Below the pieces are notes generated by a model. The model was not told the DNA's origin and searched no databases. It saw only the letters and a program-made list of their open reading frames with translations. A program made the position numbers and the translations under genes. 64,000 bases of DNA from Pseudalkalibacillus sp052246725 (GTDB lineage Bacteria > Bacillota > Bacilli > Bacillales > Fictibacillaceae), in the NCBI GenBank assembly GCA_052246725.1, contig JBQQCL010000005.1. One strand, 5' to 3'. Positions 53,400-62,258 of this stretch are shown in pieces (the first letter of the stretch is position 1; the number at the start of each line of letters is the position of its first letter).

Positions 53400-53600
53400 A
53401 AATTGCCAAGGTACAGGGTAAAGGAGGTCCGACCCCTAAAGTCAAACCTCCATTTATATAAACGTTAGCGGTCAAGACCCGGGAAGCTTCACCACTAACG
53501 ATAAAACTCTTCCCCGTAAGCTTATTGTTATGTTATCCTATGCAGGGTGAAAGTATAGGTGTCAACTCTTAGCAATATGGGCAAGATTTTAGGTGTTTAA
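53400..53600 (-). promoter_or_regulatory. Structured leader and possible promoter of holA
   Basis: On the minus strand TTGACA (complement of 53559-53564 region) is followed about 19 bases later by TAGGAT. Downstream, CGTTAGTGGT and ACCGCTAACG (53463-53500 block) make one stem with a single wobble, and GGAGGT and ACCTCC (about 53422-53452) make another near the holA start. No known riboswitch class is recognised. Confidence 0.4.
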
Positions 53601-53705
53601 TGAATGACATGAATCGCATAAGTTTCACTTAATCGTAAAAAATAGATATATGGATTTTTTGCGATAGATACCGTATACTTGAGTTGAAACAGGAGGGTTG
53701 CGGAA

Positions 53706-53840
53706 ATGAATGACTTTGAAAAAGATGTACAGGCAAAAACCAATGATGTAGTTGATTCTGGACTTGGTTTTCTCTATTCGTTCTTGTTCTTCACCGTCAT
53801 TTTCTTTACGGCAGTGATCATTAAAGCTGTTGCGTTATAA
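53706..53840 (+). CDS. yqzM: Small membrane protein YqzM
   Basis: A 44-residue protein read directly: MNDFEKDVQAKTNDVVDSGL then one membrane helix (GFLYSFLFFTVIFFTAVIIK). The N-terminal pattern MNxFEKxVQxKxNDxxDSG is the YqzM signature, and the place between holA and comEC is the usual one. AGGAGGG lies nine bases before the ATG. Function is unknown. Confidence 0.9.
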   Translation: MNDFEKDVQAKTNDVVDSGLGFLYSFLFFTVIFFTAVIIKAVAL

Positions 53841-53880
53841 AGAAACCCGAAATTCGTTGGGTACATATACGTTTTTTAGA

Positions 53881-53917
53881 AAAGCGAGAGGGGATTTTTC
53901 CTTTCGCTTTTTTTATT
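53881..53917 (+). terminator. Terminator after yqzM
   Basis: AAAGCGAGAGG pairs with CCTTTCGCTTT around GGATTTTT, then a run of T. Confidence 0.85.
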
Positions 53918-53936
53918 TTCAGATTGTAAAACGTTA

Positions 53937-54140
53937 TTGTTGATTTTTTCAAAATTCACTACCTATCCGCGGGCGTCCGCAAGCCTCCTCACTTGCACAG
54001 GACGTGGTGGTTGTTAGTCGAAGATCCTTTTATAAACTGTAGGGTCTTGCCTGGCTTGCTATTCCCGCAGGAGTGTCATGCATTTCGGTAAAATCAAACT
54101 TAGCAAAAATCAACAGTATTTTTTAACAATACTATTGGAA
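53937..54140. repeat. Degenerate Bacillaceae-type intergenic repeat, copy 2
   Basis: It shares with the 2.2 kb copy, in the same order, GTTGATTTT, GCAAGCCTCCTCACTTG, AGGACGTGGTGG, TTAGTCGAAG, GCAGGAGTGTC and AAATCAACAGTATT. It fills the gap between yqzM and comEC. Confidence 0.8.
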
Positions 54141-54166
54141 AGGATTGTTGATTTTCCCTTTTCATC

Positions 54167-56455
54167 TTATGGGGAAACGGTTTTTATACGTGTTTGATCG
54201 GGTGAAATAATTACCATAATGGCCCCATGTTCATCGGTTCGAAAAATATCAATATTGTGATTCTCCAACCTTTCGATGACTGACGACGAGGGGTGATTAT
54301 ATCGGTTATTTGTACCCACAGAAATAAAGGAAGCTTTCGGATTTATTCTGTTAATAAAAGGTTGTGATGTAGATGTATCACTCCCGTGGTGAGCAACCTT
54401 CACGTAATCCACCTCCAACGTTGGATAGTCCTTTATAATCTTCTCCTCAATTTTGTGATTAATATCTCCTGTAAATAAAAATCTATTATCATGAATATCC
54501 GCATACATAACCAGTGACCTATTGTTACGGCTATCACGTGTTTGACCAGAATTCAAAGTCTGGAATGAAGATGAGCCGATCTTCCATGAAACATTCTCCC
54601 CTAACAATTGAATGGGTACCCCAAGCCCTTTTAAGAACGCCAATTCTGAAGCCTCTAGATGATTTGATTTCCCATACACTACCTTCTCTACCCTCACTTT
54701 TTCCATCAATCCCTCTGTACCGCCAATATGATCGAAATCTCCATGCGAAAGAATCAATGCATCGACCTTCCGTATTCCACGTGCTTTTAAAAAATGCGCA
54801 ACAATATCCTCTCCTGTATCGAACTCATTGCTTCTTTCCATCCATTTTTCCTGATTGAAATGGATGCTTCCCCCGGTGTCGATCACATAGACTGCTTTTC
54901 TGAACTGTAATTCAATGACGATTGCATCCCCTTGACCGACATCAAGAAAAGTCACATAGGCATTTGCATTCATTTTTGGATGAACAAATTGGGCACCTAT
55001 CAGCAACAAGATACAGATAAAAGGTAAAAGCAATCGCTTAGCATTTAATTCCCATGACACCAACAGGTAGTAAAATGATATCACCATTCCAAAAAGAAGG
55101 ATCGCATTTGGTCTTCCGAGGGTCATGAGCCCAAGCGGAAGGTTGTCCACCCATTGCAACACAAGATGAAGACACTTGAAACTAAAGCTTAGAAAAGTAC
55201 TCGGAACCTCCCACACGGGAAATGGGATCAAAAGGAACATGGAAAAAGTAAGTAAGATACACGGGAGAAGAACGATGGTCATGAATGGGATGAAAATCAT
55301 GTTCAGAGGAAGGGACCAAATGGAAAACTCAAAAAAGTTCCATAAGACAATCGGCAAGGAAGCTAATTGCGCGATGAAGGACCCGTAAAGTAGCTGTTTG
55401 TATGGTGGAAGATCACGTAAAATCGTTTTGCTTGATAAAATGAGCGAAGTGGTAATTAGAAAGGAGAGCTGAAAACCAATCGAATAAACCAATGTTGGTT
55501 TAAATAGCAACAGTCCGAGCAGGATCATACACAATTGATTTAAAGTCGTCATTTTGATGCGCAGCAACAAGATAAGACACACCACGGCGGCCATCAACCC
55601 TGCCCGTATGACAGACGGGGCTCCTCCAGTCAGTAAAATAATAAAGGGGATGGATATCAGTAAGAACCACAAGGCTGTTTCTTTCACGACACCTGCACGA
55701 ATGAGGAGAAAATAGAGAAGACCTAGAATCGTACCTACGTGTAAACCCGAAACCGCTAGAAGATGAATCAACCCGAGGCTTTGATAACGTTCTTGTAAAT
55801 CTTCCTCAATTCCGTTCCGATCGCCAAATACCAGGGTATTCATCATCCCTCGCAGATCATCCGGGAATTCCTCATTAATCATTGCGATACGATCTTGACG
55901 AAAACGATATAAAGCAGTAAGAATACCTTCTCCTGTTACACACTCTGTTATAGAAAGCTTCGTTGTGTTAAAAATCCAGTGGATGTTGAACGTGTTTTTA
56001 AGATAGGTACGATAATTGAATCCGTAGAAGTTCCCGTTTGCATCCGGTAATTCCAATTCTCCTGAAAAACTGCAAACATCTCCGTAATATAGGTTTTTGA
56101 GTTCATCCTGTTCTTTTTCTGTTTGTATTTTATGCTTGACGAGAATCTTTTCTTTATTAGGAAGTTTTAAGCGGAAAGTGATACGATTTCCATCGATATT
56201 CGGAGTGGAAATGATTGTGCCTGTGATGGATGTTTGATCTGGAGGCAGTTGTGTTGCATGGAGATTATTATAAAAAGAGGTATAGAGGATGAAAAAGAGA
56301 TAGATAAGTGTTATCGCTAAACAGGTAAGGAAAGATAACCGTTTCCGATAGAAGTTGAAAATGAGGTAACTAATAAGGAAAGCACACAGCCACCACCGGG
56401 TTGTAGTCGTGAGAATCCCGAGGATGGCTGTTATGGCAATAAATTGAAGCTTCAT
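54167..56455 (-). CDS. comEC: DNA uptake channel ComEC
   Basis: A 762-residue competence protein that carries single-stranded DNA through the membrane. Two N-terminal membrane helices precede the DUF4131/OB region (about 60-170); the Competence domain includes LIHLLAVSGLHVG (229-241) and eight or more helices to about 490; the C-terminal metallo-beta-lactamase domain starts TFLDVGQGDAIVI (502) with SHGDFDHIGG (570-579), a likely nuclease. It is the last of comEA-comEB-comEC, starting three bases after comEB. Confidence 0.95.
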   Translation of the reverse strand: MKLQFIAITAILGILTTTTRWWLCAFLISYLIFNFYRKRLSFLTCLAITLIYLFFILYTSFYNNLHATQLPPDQTSITGTIISTPNIDGNRITFRLKLPNKEKILVKHKIQTEKEQDELKNLYYGDVCSFSGELELPDANGNFYGFNYRTYLKNTFNIHWIFNTTKLSITECVTGEGILTALYRFRQDRIAMINEEFPDDLRGMMNTLVFGDRNGIEEDLQERYQSLGLIHLLAVSGLHVGTILGLLYFLLIRAGVVKETALWFLLISIPFIILLTGGAPSVIRAGLMAAVVCLILLLRIKMTTLNQLCMILLGLLLFKPTLVYSIGFQLSFLITTSLILSSKTILRDLPPYKQLLYGSFIAQLASLPIVLWNFFEFSIWSLPLNMIFIPFMTIVLLPCILLTFSMFLLIPFPVWEVPSTFLSFSFKCLHLVLQWVDNLPLGLMTLGRPNAILLFGMVISFYYLLVSWELNAKRLLLPFICILLLIGAQFVHPKMNANAYVTFLDVGQGDAIVIELQFRKAVYVIDTGGSIHFNQEKWMERSNEFDTGEDIVAHFLKARGIRKVDALILSHGDFDHIGGTEGLMEKVRVEKVVYGKSNHLEASELAFLKGLGVPIQLLGENVSWKIGSSSFQTLNSGQTRDSRNNRSLVMYADIHDNRFLFTGDINHKIEEKIIKDYPTLEVDYVKVAHHGSDTSTSQPFINRINPKASFISVGTNNRYNHPSSSVIERLENHNIDIFRTDEHGAIMVIISPDQTRIKTVSP

Positions 56456-56458
56456 GTT

Positions 56459-57031
56459 TCAAGAATGTCCATCACGTTCGTATAGTAGTGCAAACTTTTC
56501 ATTCAGATGATCCAAAGCTTTCTCGTCATCCAGATGTTTTGAAAGTTGTTCAAGTAATTCTGCAGTGAAATCCCTTTTGGCACGAGAGGTCAGCTCATAC
56601 TGGTCTTGCAATTCCACAAGTTCTGTTTCGACACCGGATTGTTCGAATAAGTCGATCGCGTATGGATGATTTTTATAATCAGCAGCATAGTAAACTTTCT
56701 GGATACCGCTTTGGATGATTGCCTTACAACATTGAAGACACGGAAAATGTGTCACATATATCTCAGCACCTTCTGTCGGTACACCGAACTTGGCACATTG
56801 GAGAAGTGCATTCATTTCAGCGTGAATCGTACGGACACAATGCCCATCAATCACATAACATCCTTCATCCCTGCAATGGACACCACCGGAGATTGAACCG
56901 TTATAACCTCCTGCTATGATCCGTTTATCTCTTACAATCGTTGCTCCAACAGCTAATCTTTCACATGTACTCCGTAATGCGAGCAACGAACTTTGTGCCA
57001 TGAAATATTGGTTCCATGAAATACGACCCAA
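56459..57031 (-). CDS. comEB: dCMP deaminase family protein ComEB
   Basis: A 190-residue zinc deaminase. The zinc site is HAEMNALLQC (about 70) with PCLQCCKAI (about 98-106); YNGSISGGVHC is the nucleotide-binding segment. It resembles dCMP deaminase; in B. subtilis it is not needed for transformation itself. It begins with TTG (MGRISWNQYFMAQS) behind AAGGGGGC. It lies between comEA and comEC. Confidence 0.95.
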   Translation of the reverse strand: MGRISWNQYFMAQSSLLALRSTCERLAVGATIVRDKRIIAGGYNGSISGGVHCRDEGCYVIDGHCVRTIHAEMNALLQCAKFGVPTEGAEIYVTHFPCLQCCKAIIQSGIQKVYYAADYKNHPYAIDLFEQSGVETELVELQDQYELTSRAKRDFTAELLEQLSKHLDDEKALDHLNEKFALLYERDGHS

Positions 57032-57092
57032 AATCGAAAGCCCCCTTCCCTTGTTCCTTTAAGTTTATCGATAGATTGTCCACTGTGCAATC

Positions 57093-57716
57093 TTATTTCG
57101 AAGCTGTAATATATTCTTTCAGTTGTTCAAACGTTTTTTGTCCTATCCCTGGCACATTCATCAAATCTTCGATTGATGCAAATCCTCCATTCTCCTCCCG
57201 ATACGAAATGATCGCTCCTGCCTTCGACGGACCTATTCCTGGTATTGTTTCTAATTCTGATGATTCTGCATGGTTGATATCAATCTTTCCATCTTCTTTT
57301 TCCGTTAAAGCAACAGGAGGAGCTGTTTCTCCAATTGCAGCCACATAGATGACCATTTCATCAACGAGTATTTGTGCTAGATTGATACTATTTTGGTCAG
57401 CATCTTCACTAAATCCACCAGCTAGCTGAACCGCATCATTCACCCGCTGTCCAGATTTCATTTCAAAAATACCTGGTGCCCGTACAGCCCCTTTAACATC
57501 AACGATTATACGATTTTCAACTCTCGCTTCTGTTTCCTGATTTTTCAATTGTCCAGGTAAAGCTCTCTTCTCTTCCTCTTTTTCAAATGATGACGGTATT
57601 CCTGAGACATCAGGCCCTGTCGTAACTCCTCGATACATCCAGAAGAAGCCACCGATAAGGAATATGATCACTAAAATTAAAATACGTTCCCGCTTTGAAA
57701 AGGAATCCCAATTCAA
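57093..57716 (-). CDS. comEA: Competence DNA receptor ComEA
   Basis: A 207-residue membrane-anchored DNA-binding protein. The anchor is near residues 13-33 (ILILVIIFLIGGFFWMY), an SLBB domain is at about 70-130 (VDVKGAVRAPGIFEMKSG), and the C-terminal helix-hairpin-helix pair has LETIPGIGPSKAGAII and LMNVPGIGQKTFEQL. It binds incoming double-stranded DNA. The likely start is TTG (MNWDSFSKRER) behind GAGGTG; a GTG three codons earlier is an alternative. Confidence 0.94.
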   Translation of the reverse strand: MNWDSFSKRERILILVIIFLIGGFFWMYRGVTTGPDVSGIPSSFEKEEEKRALPGQLKNQETEARVENRIIVDVKGAVRAPGIFEMKSGQRVNDAVQLAGGFSEDADQNSINLAQILVDEMVIYVAAIGETAPPVALTEKEDGKIDINHAESSELETIPGIGPSKAGAIISYREENGGFASIEDLMNVPGIGQKTFEQLKEYITASK

Positions 57717-57837
57717 AACAATCACCTCATTCCATTCATTGATCCTTTAGATCCTACTGCGGTTTGTTTTTATTCATAATTGGTGTCAGTGGCACATACA
57801 TTTGAAGATAGAAGACGGTCAAGAGGAGGGTTTATAT

Positions 57838-58665
57838 ATGAAAGTGGGCGTTATAGGGACAGGGAACATGGGAACAATATTGATCTCTGCTTTTATGGAA
57901 TCGTTAGCTGTTAGGCCGTCCGATTTAATGATCATCAATCGAACTGCTCGAAAAGCAGAAGCATTGAAACTACAATATCCTGGCCTGAATGTCGGTAAAA
58001 CGAACAGTGAAGTCGCTTCTTTTGCGGATATACTCTTCATCTGCGTTAAACCACTTGAGTATTATGCATTGATAGAAAAGATCGCACCATGCTTAACCAA
58101 CGAAAAGCTGATCGTCTCGATTACAAGTCCGATTTCTGTTGAACAATTAGAAGAAGTAAGTCCATGTTCTGTTGCAAGGGTGATTCCAAGTATCACGAAC
58201 CGAGCATTTTCAGGGGCATCTCTAGTCACATATGGAAAACGGTGTTCACCTGCCCAAAAGAAAAATCTAAAAAATTTGATGAGCAAAATTTCTTCTCCAA
58301 TTGAAATTGATCAATCGATTACGAGAGTGGCTTCAGATTTATCAAGTTGTGGTCCTGCTTTCTTCAGTTACTTGCTTCAGGCCTATATCGAAAGTGCTGT
58401 AGAAGAGACGGAGATTTCCAAGGAGGAAGCAACTCTACTTGTGAGCGAGATGATCGTCGGGATGGGTAAATTGTTAGAAAAGGAAATTTATACATTGCCT
58501 ACCTTGCTGCAAAAAGTATGTGTCAAAGGCGGTGTTACCGGAGAGGCATTAAAAGTGTTTGATGCGGAACTTGGTCCTCTTTTCAACAATGTCATCAAGA
58601 GAACTCATGCAAAATACGAAGAAGACTGCGAAGCCGTGGAACAACAATTTACAAAGCAATATTAG
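57838..58665 (+). CDS. comER: ComER, pyrroline-5-carboxylate-reductase-like protein
   Basis: A 275-residue protein with an N-terminal NAD(P)-binding fold (GVIGTGNMGTILI, residues 3-15) and C-terminal ProC-like helices including VASDLSSCGPAFFSY and VKGGVTGEALKVF. It stands divergent to comEA, as in B. subtilis, where it affects sporulation/biofilm regulation more than uptake. The ATG at 57838 follows AGAGGAGGG; an upstream open stretch is not part of the family. Confidence 0.94.
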   Translation: MKVGVIGTGNMGTILISAFMESLAVRPSDLMIINRTARKAEALKLQYPGLNVGKTNSEVASFADILFICVKPLEYYALIEKIAPCLTNEKLIVSITSPISVEQLEEVSPCSVARVIPSITNRAFSGASLVTYGKRCSPAQKKNLKNLMSKISSPIEIDQSITRVASDLSSCGPAFFSYLLQAYIESAVEETEISKEEATLLVSEMIVGMGKLLEKEIYTLPTLLQKVCVKGGVTGEALKVFDAELGPLFNNVIKRTHAKYEEDCEAVEQQFTKQY

Positions 58666-58734
58666 GATTAAGGTATGTTTCGACACAAATGGCCTTTTTC
58701 CTTTTTTTACTTTGAATCTCGTTGATGGGAATTG

Positions 58735-58828
58735 TAGCTCGTTTTTCCCACTGGAGTATGGTGAATTTCACTTATCCACAAAAAACCCGAATGAATGACT
58801 TTTTCCAATGGTCATTTTTCGGGTTTTA
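58735..58828. terminator. Bidirectional terminator between comER and yqeM, with repeat remnant
   Basis: AAACCCGA and TCGGGTTT (58781-58828), with TGAC/GTCA inside, form a stem with A/T tails on both sides, suited to convergent genes. Just before it, CTCGTTTTTCCCACTGGAGTA (partly) resembles the dispersed repeat end. Confidence 0.8.
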
Positions 58829-58862
58829 AATTACCTACTCTTTTAACAATTATAAAAAAGGT

Positions 58863-59612
58863 CTACCCCTTTTTTCTTGCAACAAAAAACAGACGCTCTG
58901 ATGTATCATTCGGTGGGTGATCTGTAAAATCCCCTGTAACAGTGAGAAGTTCAAACCCTGCTTCATCAAGTAATGATTGATATGTTTCTAAGGAATAGGT
59001 TCGTTGGTAGTGACTCTCATCATACCTTTTGTATACATCATTTCCAGTATGTACGAAGAAGGATAAATCATGATGGATGCTTCCTTCTTCTTCACCAGGA
59101 TGACATTCCCAAATATAGCTGATTTCTTCATCATTCAACGTGAATATATGGTCAGAAAAAACTGTTTCTATCTTGTATAATGTATGCACATCGAATAAGA
59201 GCAGACCTTCAACCTTTAATGATTTGGAAATGGATTGGAACGCTGTTTTCACATCGTTTGGTGTACGAAGATAGTTGAGCGAATCACAAAAAATCAGCGC
59301 AACGTCTTGCTCTTTGAATCCTTCAAGATCTCTCATGTCCTGTTGATAGAAAGGGATTTGCAAACCTTTATGTTCAGTCTTTTCCCTTGCAACAGTCAAC
59401 ATTTCTTCTGAGAGATCGATGCCTTGTACGTTATAACCTTTCTCCGACAAGCGAATCGATATCTCGCCTGTTCCACACCCGATATCAAGTAAAGAGCTTG
59501 CAGGACCCTCGCAGTAAACGTCAATCGCCTTGTTGACGAAACTGACCCACATATCGTAAGGTGCATCCTCCATCAACCGATCATATAACCCTGCAAAATG
59601 TTGATAGCTCAT
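58863..59612 (-). CDS. yqeM: SAM-dependent methyltransferase YqeM
   Basis: A 249-residue class I methyltransferase. The SAM motif LLDIGCGTGEIS is near residues 41-52, and ALIFCDSLNYL is motif IV-like. Substrate is unknown. It is the last gene of the yqeG operon, 12 bases after rsfS, matching B. subtilis. Confidence 0.92.
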   Translation of the reverse strand: MSYQHFAGLYDRLMEDAPYDMWVSFVNKAIDVYCEGPASSLLDIGCGTGEISIRLSEKGYNVQGIDLSEEMLTVAREKTEHKGLQIPFYQQDMRDLEGFKEQDVALIFCDSLNYLRTPNDVKTAFQSISKSLKVEGLLLFDVHTLYKIETVFSDHIFTLNDEEISYIWECHPGEEEGSIHHDLSFFVHTGNDVYKRYDESHYQRTYSLETYQSLLDEAGFELLTVTGDFTDHPPNDTSERLFFVARKKG

Positions 59613-59624
59613 GATTTCACTCCA

Positions 59625-59978
59625 TTATGTCAGCATAGATTCAATGTTCAACGTTGGTGCATCGCCCCATAATTTCTCGAGGTTGTAATACATGCGATCA
59701 TCCTTATGGAAGATGTGGACGATGACATCACCAAGATCGATGAGGACCCATCGTGATTGATCCAATCCTTCCAAACGTTTGACAGGGTATTCGTTTTCTT
59801 GGGCTCGATTTTTTACTTCACGGGCAATCGCTTCGACTTGTTTTTCAGAGTTTCCATGGCATATCATGAAGTAATCAGCCACAAGTGAAATCCCTTGCAC
59901 GTCCAAGACGACTATGTTTTCAGCTCTCTTATCATCAAGAGCTCGTACGGATAATTCAACCAATTCATTTGCTGTCAT
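59625..59978 (-). CDS. rsfS: Ribosome silencing factor RsfS
   Basis: A 117-residue RsfS/YqeL (DUF143) protein that binds L14 and blocks subunit joining under starvation. The core VVLDVQGISLVADYFMICHGNSEKQVEAIA (in parts) and WVLIDLGDVIVHIFHKDDRMYYNLEKLWGDA are the family hallmarks. It overlaps yqeK by four bases. Confidence 0.96.
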   Translation of the reverse strand: MTANELVELSVRALDDKRAENIVVLDVQGISLVADYFMICHGNSEKQVEAIAREVKNRAQENEYPVKRLEGLDQSRWVLIDLGDVIVHIFHKDDRMYYNLEKLWGDAPTLNIESMLT

Positions 59979-60550
59979 TCATTTTTTCCTCCTTGTTGAC
60001 GAACGATATCGTTATAAGTGTGTAGCGTTTCAGGGAAAACGAGTTGATTTCTTTTCATAAGAAATGTGATGGTGTTCATTAGAGACTGCTTCACAGCTTC
60101 ATTTAAGTCCTCTTTAGCTGCTTCTCTGACATCCTCTACCCCGGGAAAATGTCTTCCTGGTTCAATATAATCTGCTAGAAAAATTATCTTTTCTAACATG
60201 GACATCCCGACTCTGCCGGAAGTATGACTACTTATCGCCTGAAGGATTTCCTCGTCCTCCATCCCCGCTTCTTTTTCGACTAGATAAGCACCAACAGGAG
60301 CATGCCACAGTTCTGAACCATAACGTAACAGATCTTCTCCAAGATTCTGTTCTTGAATGATTGTTTTCATCTCTTCCTTTGGACGAAACTTGGCATAATC
60401 ATGGAATATCGCAGCCATCATTGCTTTTTCCGAATCGGCACCGAATCTCTCAGCTAATTCAACCGATGTATCCATGACACCGATCGTATGCTGGTATCGG
60501 TGCTCCGTGAGTTGTTCTTTCACAATTTTCAGCGCTTCATCCTTCGTCAT
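59975..60550 (-). CDS. yqeK: HD-domain protein YqeK
   Basis: A 191-residue HD-superfamily hydrolase. Metal-binding residues lie in HRYQHTIGVMDTS (about 17), AAIFHDYAK (about 46-54) and later HAPVGAYL. Characterised members are diadenosine tetraphosphate (Ap4A) hydrolases, which is the probable activity. It overlaps the end of nadD by 14 bases. Confidence 0.95.
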   Translation of the reverse strand: MTKDEALKIVKEQLTEHRYQHTIGVMDTSVELAERFGADSEKAMMAAIFHDYAKFRPKEEMKTIIQEQNLGEDLLRYGSELWHAPVGAYLVEKEAGMEDEEILQAISSHTSGRVGMSMLEKIIFLADYIEPGRHFPGVEDVREAAKEDLNEAVKQSLMNTITFLMKRNQLVFPETLHTYNDIVRQQGGKNE

Positions 60551-61121
60551 ATAACTGGTTCACCTCAATGTAATCCTTGACTGCTTCAGTAACATAATAC
60601 TTTGTGTTTTTCTTTTGTCGGAAACGTTTCCTTAACATTGTAGAAGAAATACCGATCAGAGGGGTTTCAATAGCAATGATGCTATCAAGATAGGAACTCT
60701 TGAACGCATGTCCCGGCCGTTCGATGCCGATGAAGGTAACGATTTCCATCAATTCATCGATCCTTTCCCAGGTATGCAATGCCGCTACACTATCTCCTCC
60801 AATGATGAAATAGAATTCAAAATCAGGATGCTTCATCTTCAACTCTTTCATCGTATCGACTGTAAAAGACGGACCTTCCCGTTCAAACTCGATAAGAGAA
60901 AGTTCAAATTCTTCCACTTCCCCGATCATTTTCTCCACCATTTTCACGCGATCATTTCCAGACGAGACGCCATCGACTTTTTTATGTGGCGGTGATGCGC
61001 TGGGCATGAACCATATCTTGTCCAGGTTACATTGCTCAAGCGCCTCCTGTGCCATGATCAGATGACCAATATGAGGTGGATCAAAGGTACCTCCTAGAAT
61101 GCCAACTTTATTCTTTTTCAT
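60537..61121 (-). CDS. nadD: Nicotinate-mononucleotide adenylyltransferase NadD
   Basis: A 194-residue enzyme joining NaMN and ATP to make NaAD in NAD synthesis. The nucleotidyltransferase motif GGTFDPPHIGHL is at residues 10-21 and ISSTMLRKRF (the ISSTxxR motif) near 157-166. The ribosome site is weak, so translation is probably coupled to yhbY, which stops five bases upstream. Confidence 0.97.
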   Translation of the reverse strand: MKKNKVGILGGTFDPPHIGHLIMAQEALEQCNLDKIWFMPSASPPHKKVDGVSSGNDRVKMVEKMIGEVEEFELSLIEFEREGPSFTVDTMKELKMKHPDFEFYFIIGGDSVAALHTWERIDELMEIVTFIGIERPGHAFKSSYLDSIIAIETPLIGISSTMLRKRFRQKKNTKYYVTEAVKDYIEVNQLYDEG

Positions 61122-61125
61122 TGGA

Positions 61126-61425
61126 TCAGGATGGCAACTCGATCGTTTTTTTCTCTTTCGATTCTTTATATAAAACGATGGTATTGCCGATCACCTGGAC
61201 AAGCTCGGCTCCAGTTTTTTCCGTTAAAGTTTCAGCTACTGTGTCCTTATCTTCTTCGCAATTTTGCAGTACACTGACTTTAATCAACTCCCGAGCTTCA
61301 AGTGCGTCATTGATTTGTGAATACATATTTTCATTTGTGCCGCCTTTTCCAACCTGAAAAATCGGATCCAGGTGATGTGCTTTCGACCGCAAAAACCGCT
61401 TTTGTTTTCCTGTTAACATGTTCAT
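61126..61425 (-). CDS. yhbY: Ribosome assembly RNA-binding protein YhbY
   Basis: A 99-residue CRM-domain protein (YqeI). It starts MLTGKQKRFLRSKAHHLDPI, with the GKGG loop and the C-terminal LVQVIGNTIVLYKES strand. It associates with the pre-50S subunit. It overlaps aroE by four bases. Confidence 0.95.
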   Translation of the reverse strand: MNMLTGKQKRFLRSKAHHLDPIFQVGKGGTNENMYSQINDALEARELIKVSVLQNCEEDKDTVAETLTEKTGAELVQVIGNTIVLYKESKEKKTIELPS

Positions 61426-62258
61426 TTCCCTCCAAGCTTTTGTTCGACAGTCCGCTTCATCAAACTTAGGTCAGGCTTTCTCCCCGTCCAAAGTTCAAAT
61501 GAAAGTGCTGCTTGATGTATGAACATCGGCACGCCATTTTGGACCGTACATCCTTTTTCCAGTCCTGCTTTCAAAAACTTCGTCATCAACGGGTTATAGA
61601 TGATATCAACTAAGACTGTATGTGATTCCAGATTATTCAAGGAAATTGGTGTTTCGTTGATATTTTGGACCATTCCGATCGGTGTCGTGTTGATAGCAAT
61701 ATCATATCGATCTAGTCTCGCTGCCGCTTCCTCTAATGGAAGTGCTTGTCCATTATCCCCTTCAAGAAGTTCGACGGCTTTTTCTACGGTTCTGTTTGTG
61801 ATTGTCACCTGTTCGATTCCATTCAAAAGAAATGCCTTTACAATAGCACGGGCAGCTCCCCCAGCGCCAATCACAAGAATATTGGATTCCTTCAAATTTA
61901 GGGGATGAATCTCAAGCAAGGACTGATAAAATCCAGGACCATCTGTATTGTAACCTTTCAGTTTAGATCCTTCCACAATGACAGTATTCACAGCTCCTAT
62001 GGCCTCAGCGAAAGGGTCGATTTCATCCAGAAGGTTGATGATATCCAACTTATGTGGAATGGTCACATTGAAGCCCTTGCAACCGGCTTCGATAAGTGCC
62101 TTTACCTTTTGCTCCAGGTCGTCTTTTCGGACATGGACTGCCTCGTATTCGGCATCGATTCCCATTTGTTCGAAGCATGCATTATGGATATCCGGGGACA
62201 TCGATTGCATAATCGGGTCACCGATCACAGCATACTTAGATAAGTGCTTGTCGTACAT
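61422..62258 (-). CDS. aroE: Shikimate dehydrogenase
   Basis: A 278-residue NADP enzyme reducing 3-dehydroshikimate to shikimate in aromatic amino-acid synthesis. The shikimate site is in SMSPDIHNACF (about 18-28) and FNVTIPHKLDI; NTDGPGF and the dinucleotide motif VIGAGGAARAIV (about 127-138) follow. The ATG at 62258 follows GGAGTGGGTG; it lies inside the end of yqeH, overlapping it by 23 bases. Confidence 0.97.
   Translation of the reverse strand: MYDKHLSKYAVIGDPIMQSMSPDIHNACFEQMGIDAEYEAVHVRKDDLEQKVKALIEAGCKGFNVTIPHKLDIINLLDEIDPFAEAIGAVNTVIVEGSKLKGYNTDGPGFYQSLLEIHPLNLKESNILVIGAGGAARAIVKAFLLNGIEQVTITNRTVEKAVELLEGDNGQALPLEEAAARLDRYDIAINTTPIGMVQNINETPISLNNLESHTVLVDIIYNPLMTKFLKAGLEKGCTVQNGVPMFIHQAALSFELWTGRKPDLSLMKRTVEQKLGGK

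Noticed and set aside
53463..53510. A known riboswitch upstream of holA
   Set aside because: I see stems but none of the conserved loops of known classes; reported only as an unclassified leader.
62236..62258. A frameshift or fusion between yqeH and aroE
   Set aside because: The 23-base overlap is between two complete genes, each with its own start site and normal length.
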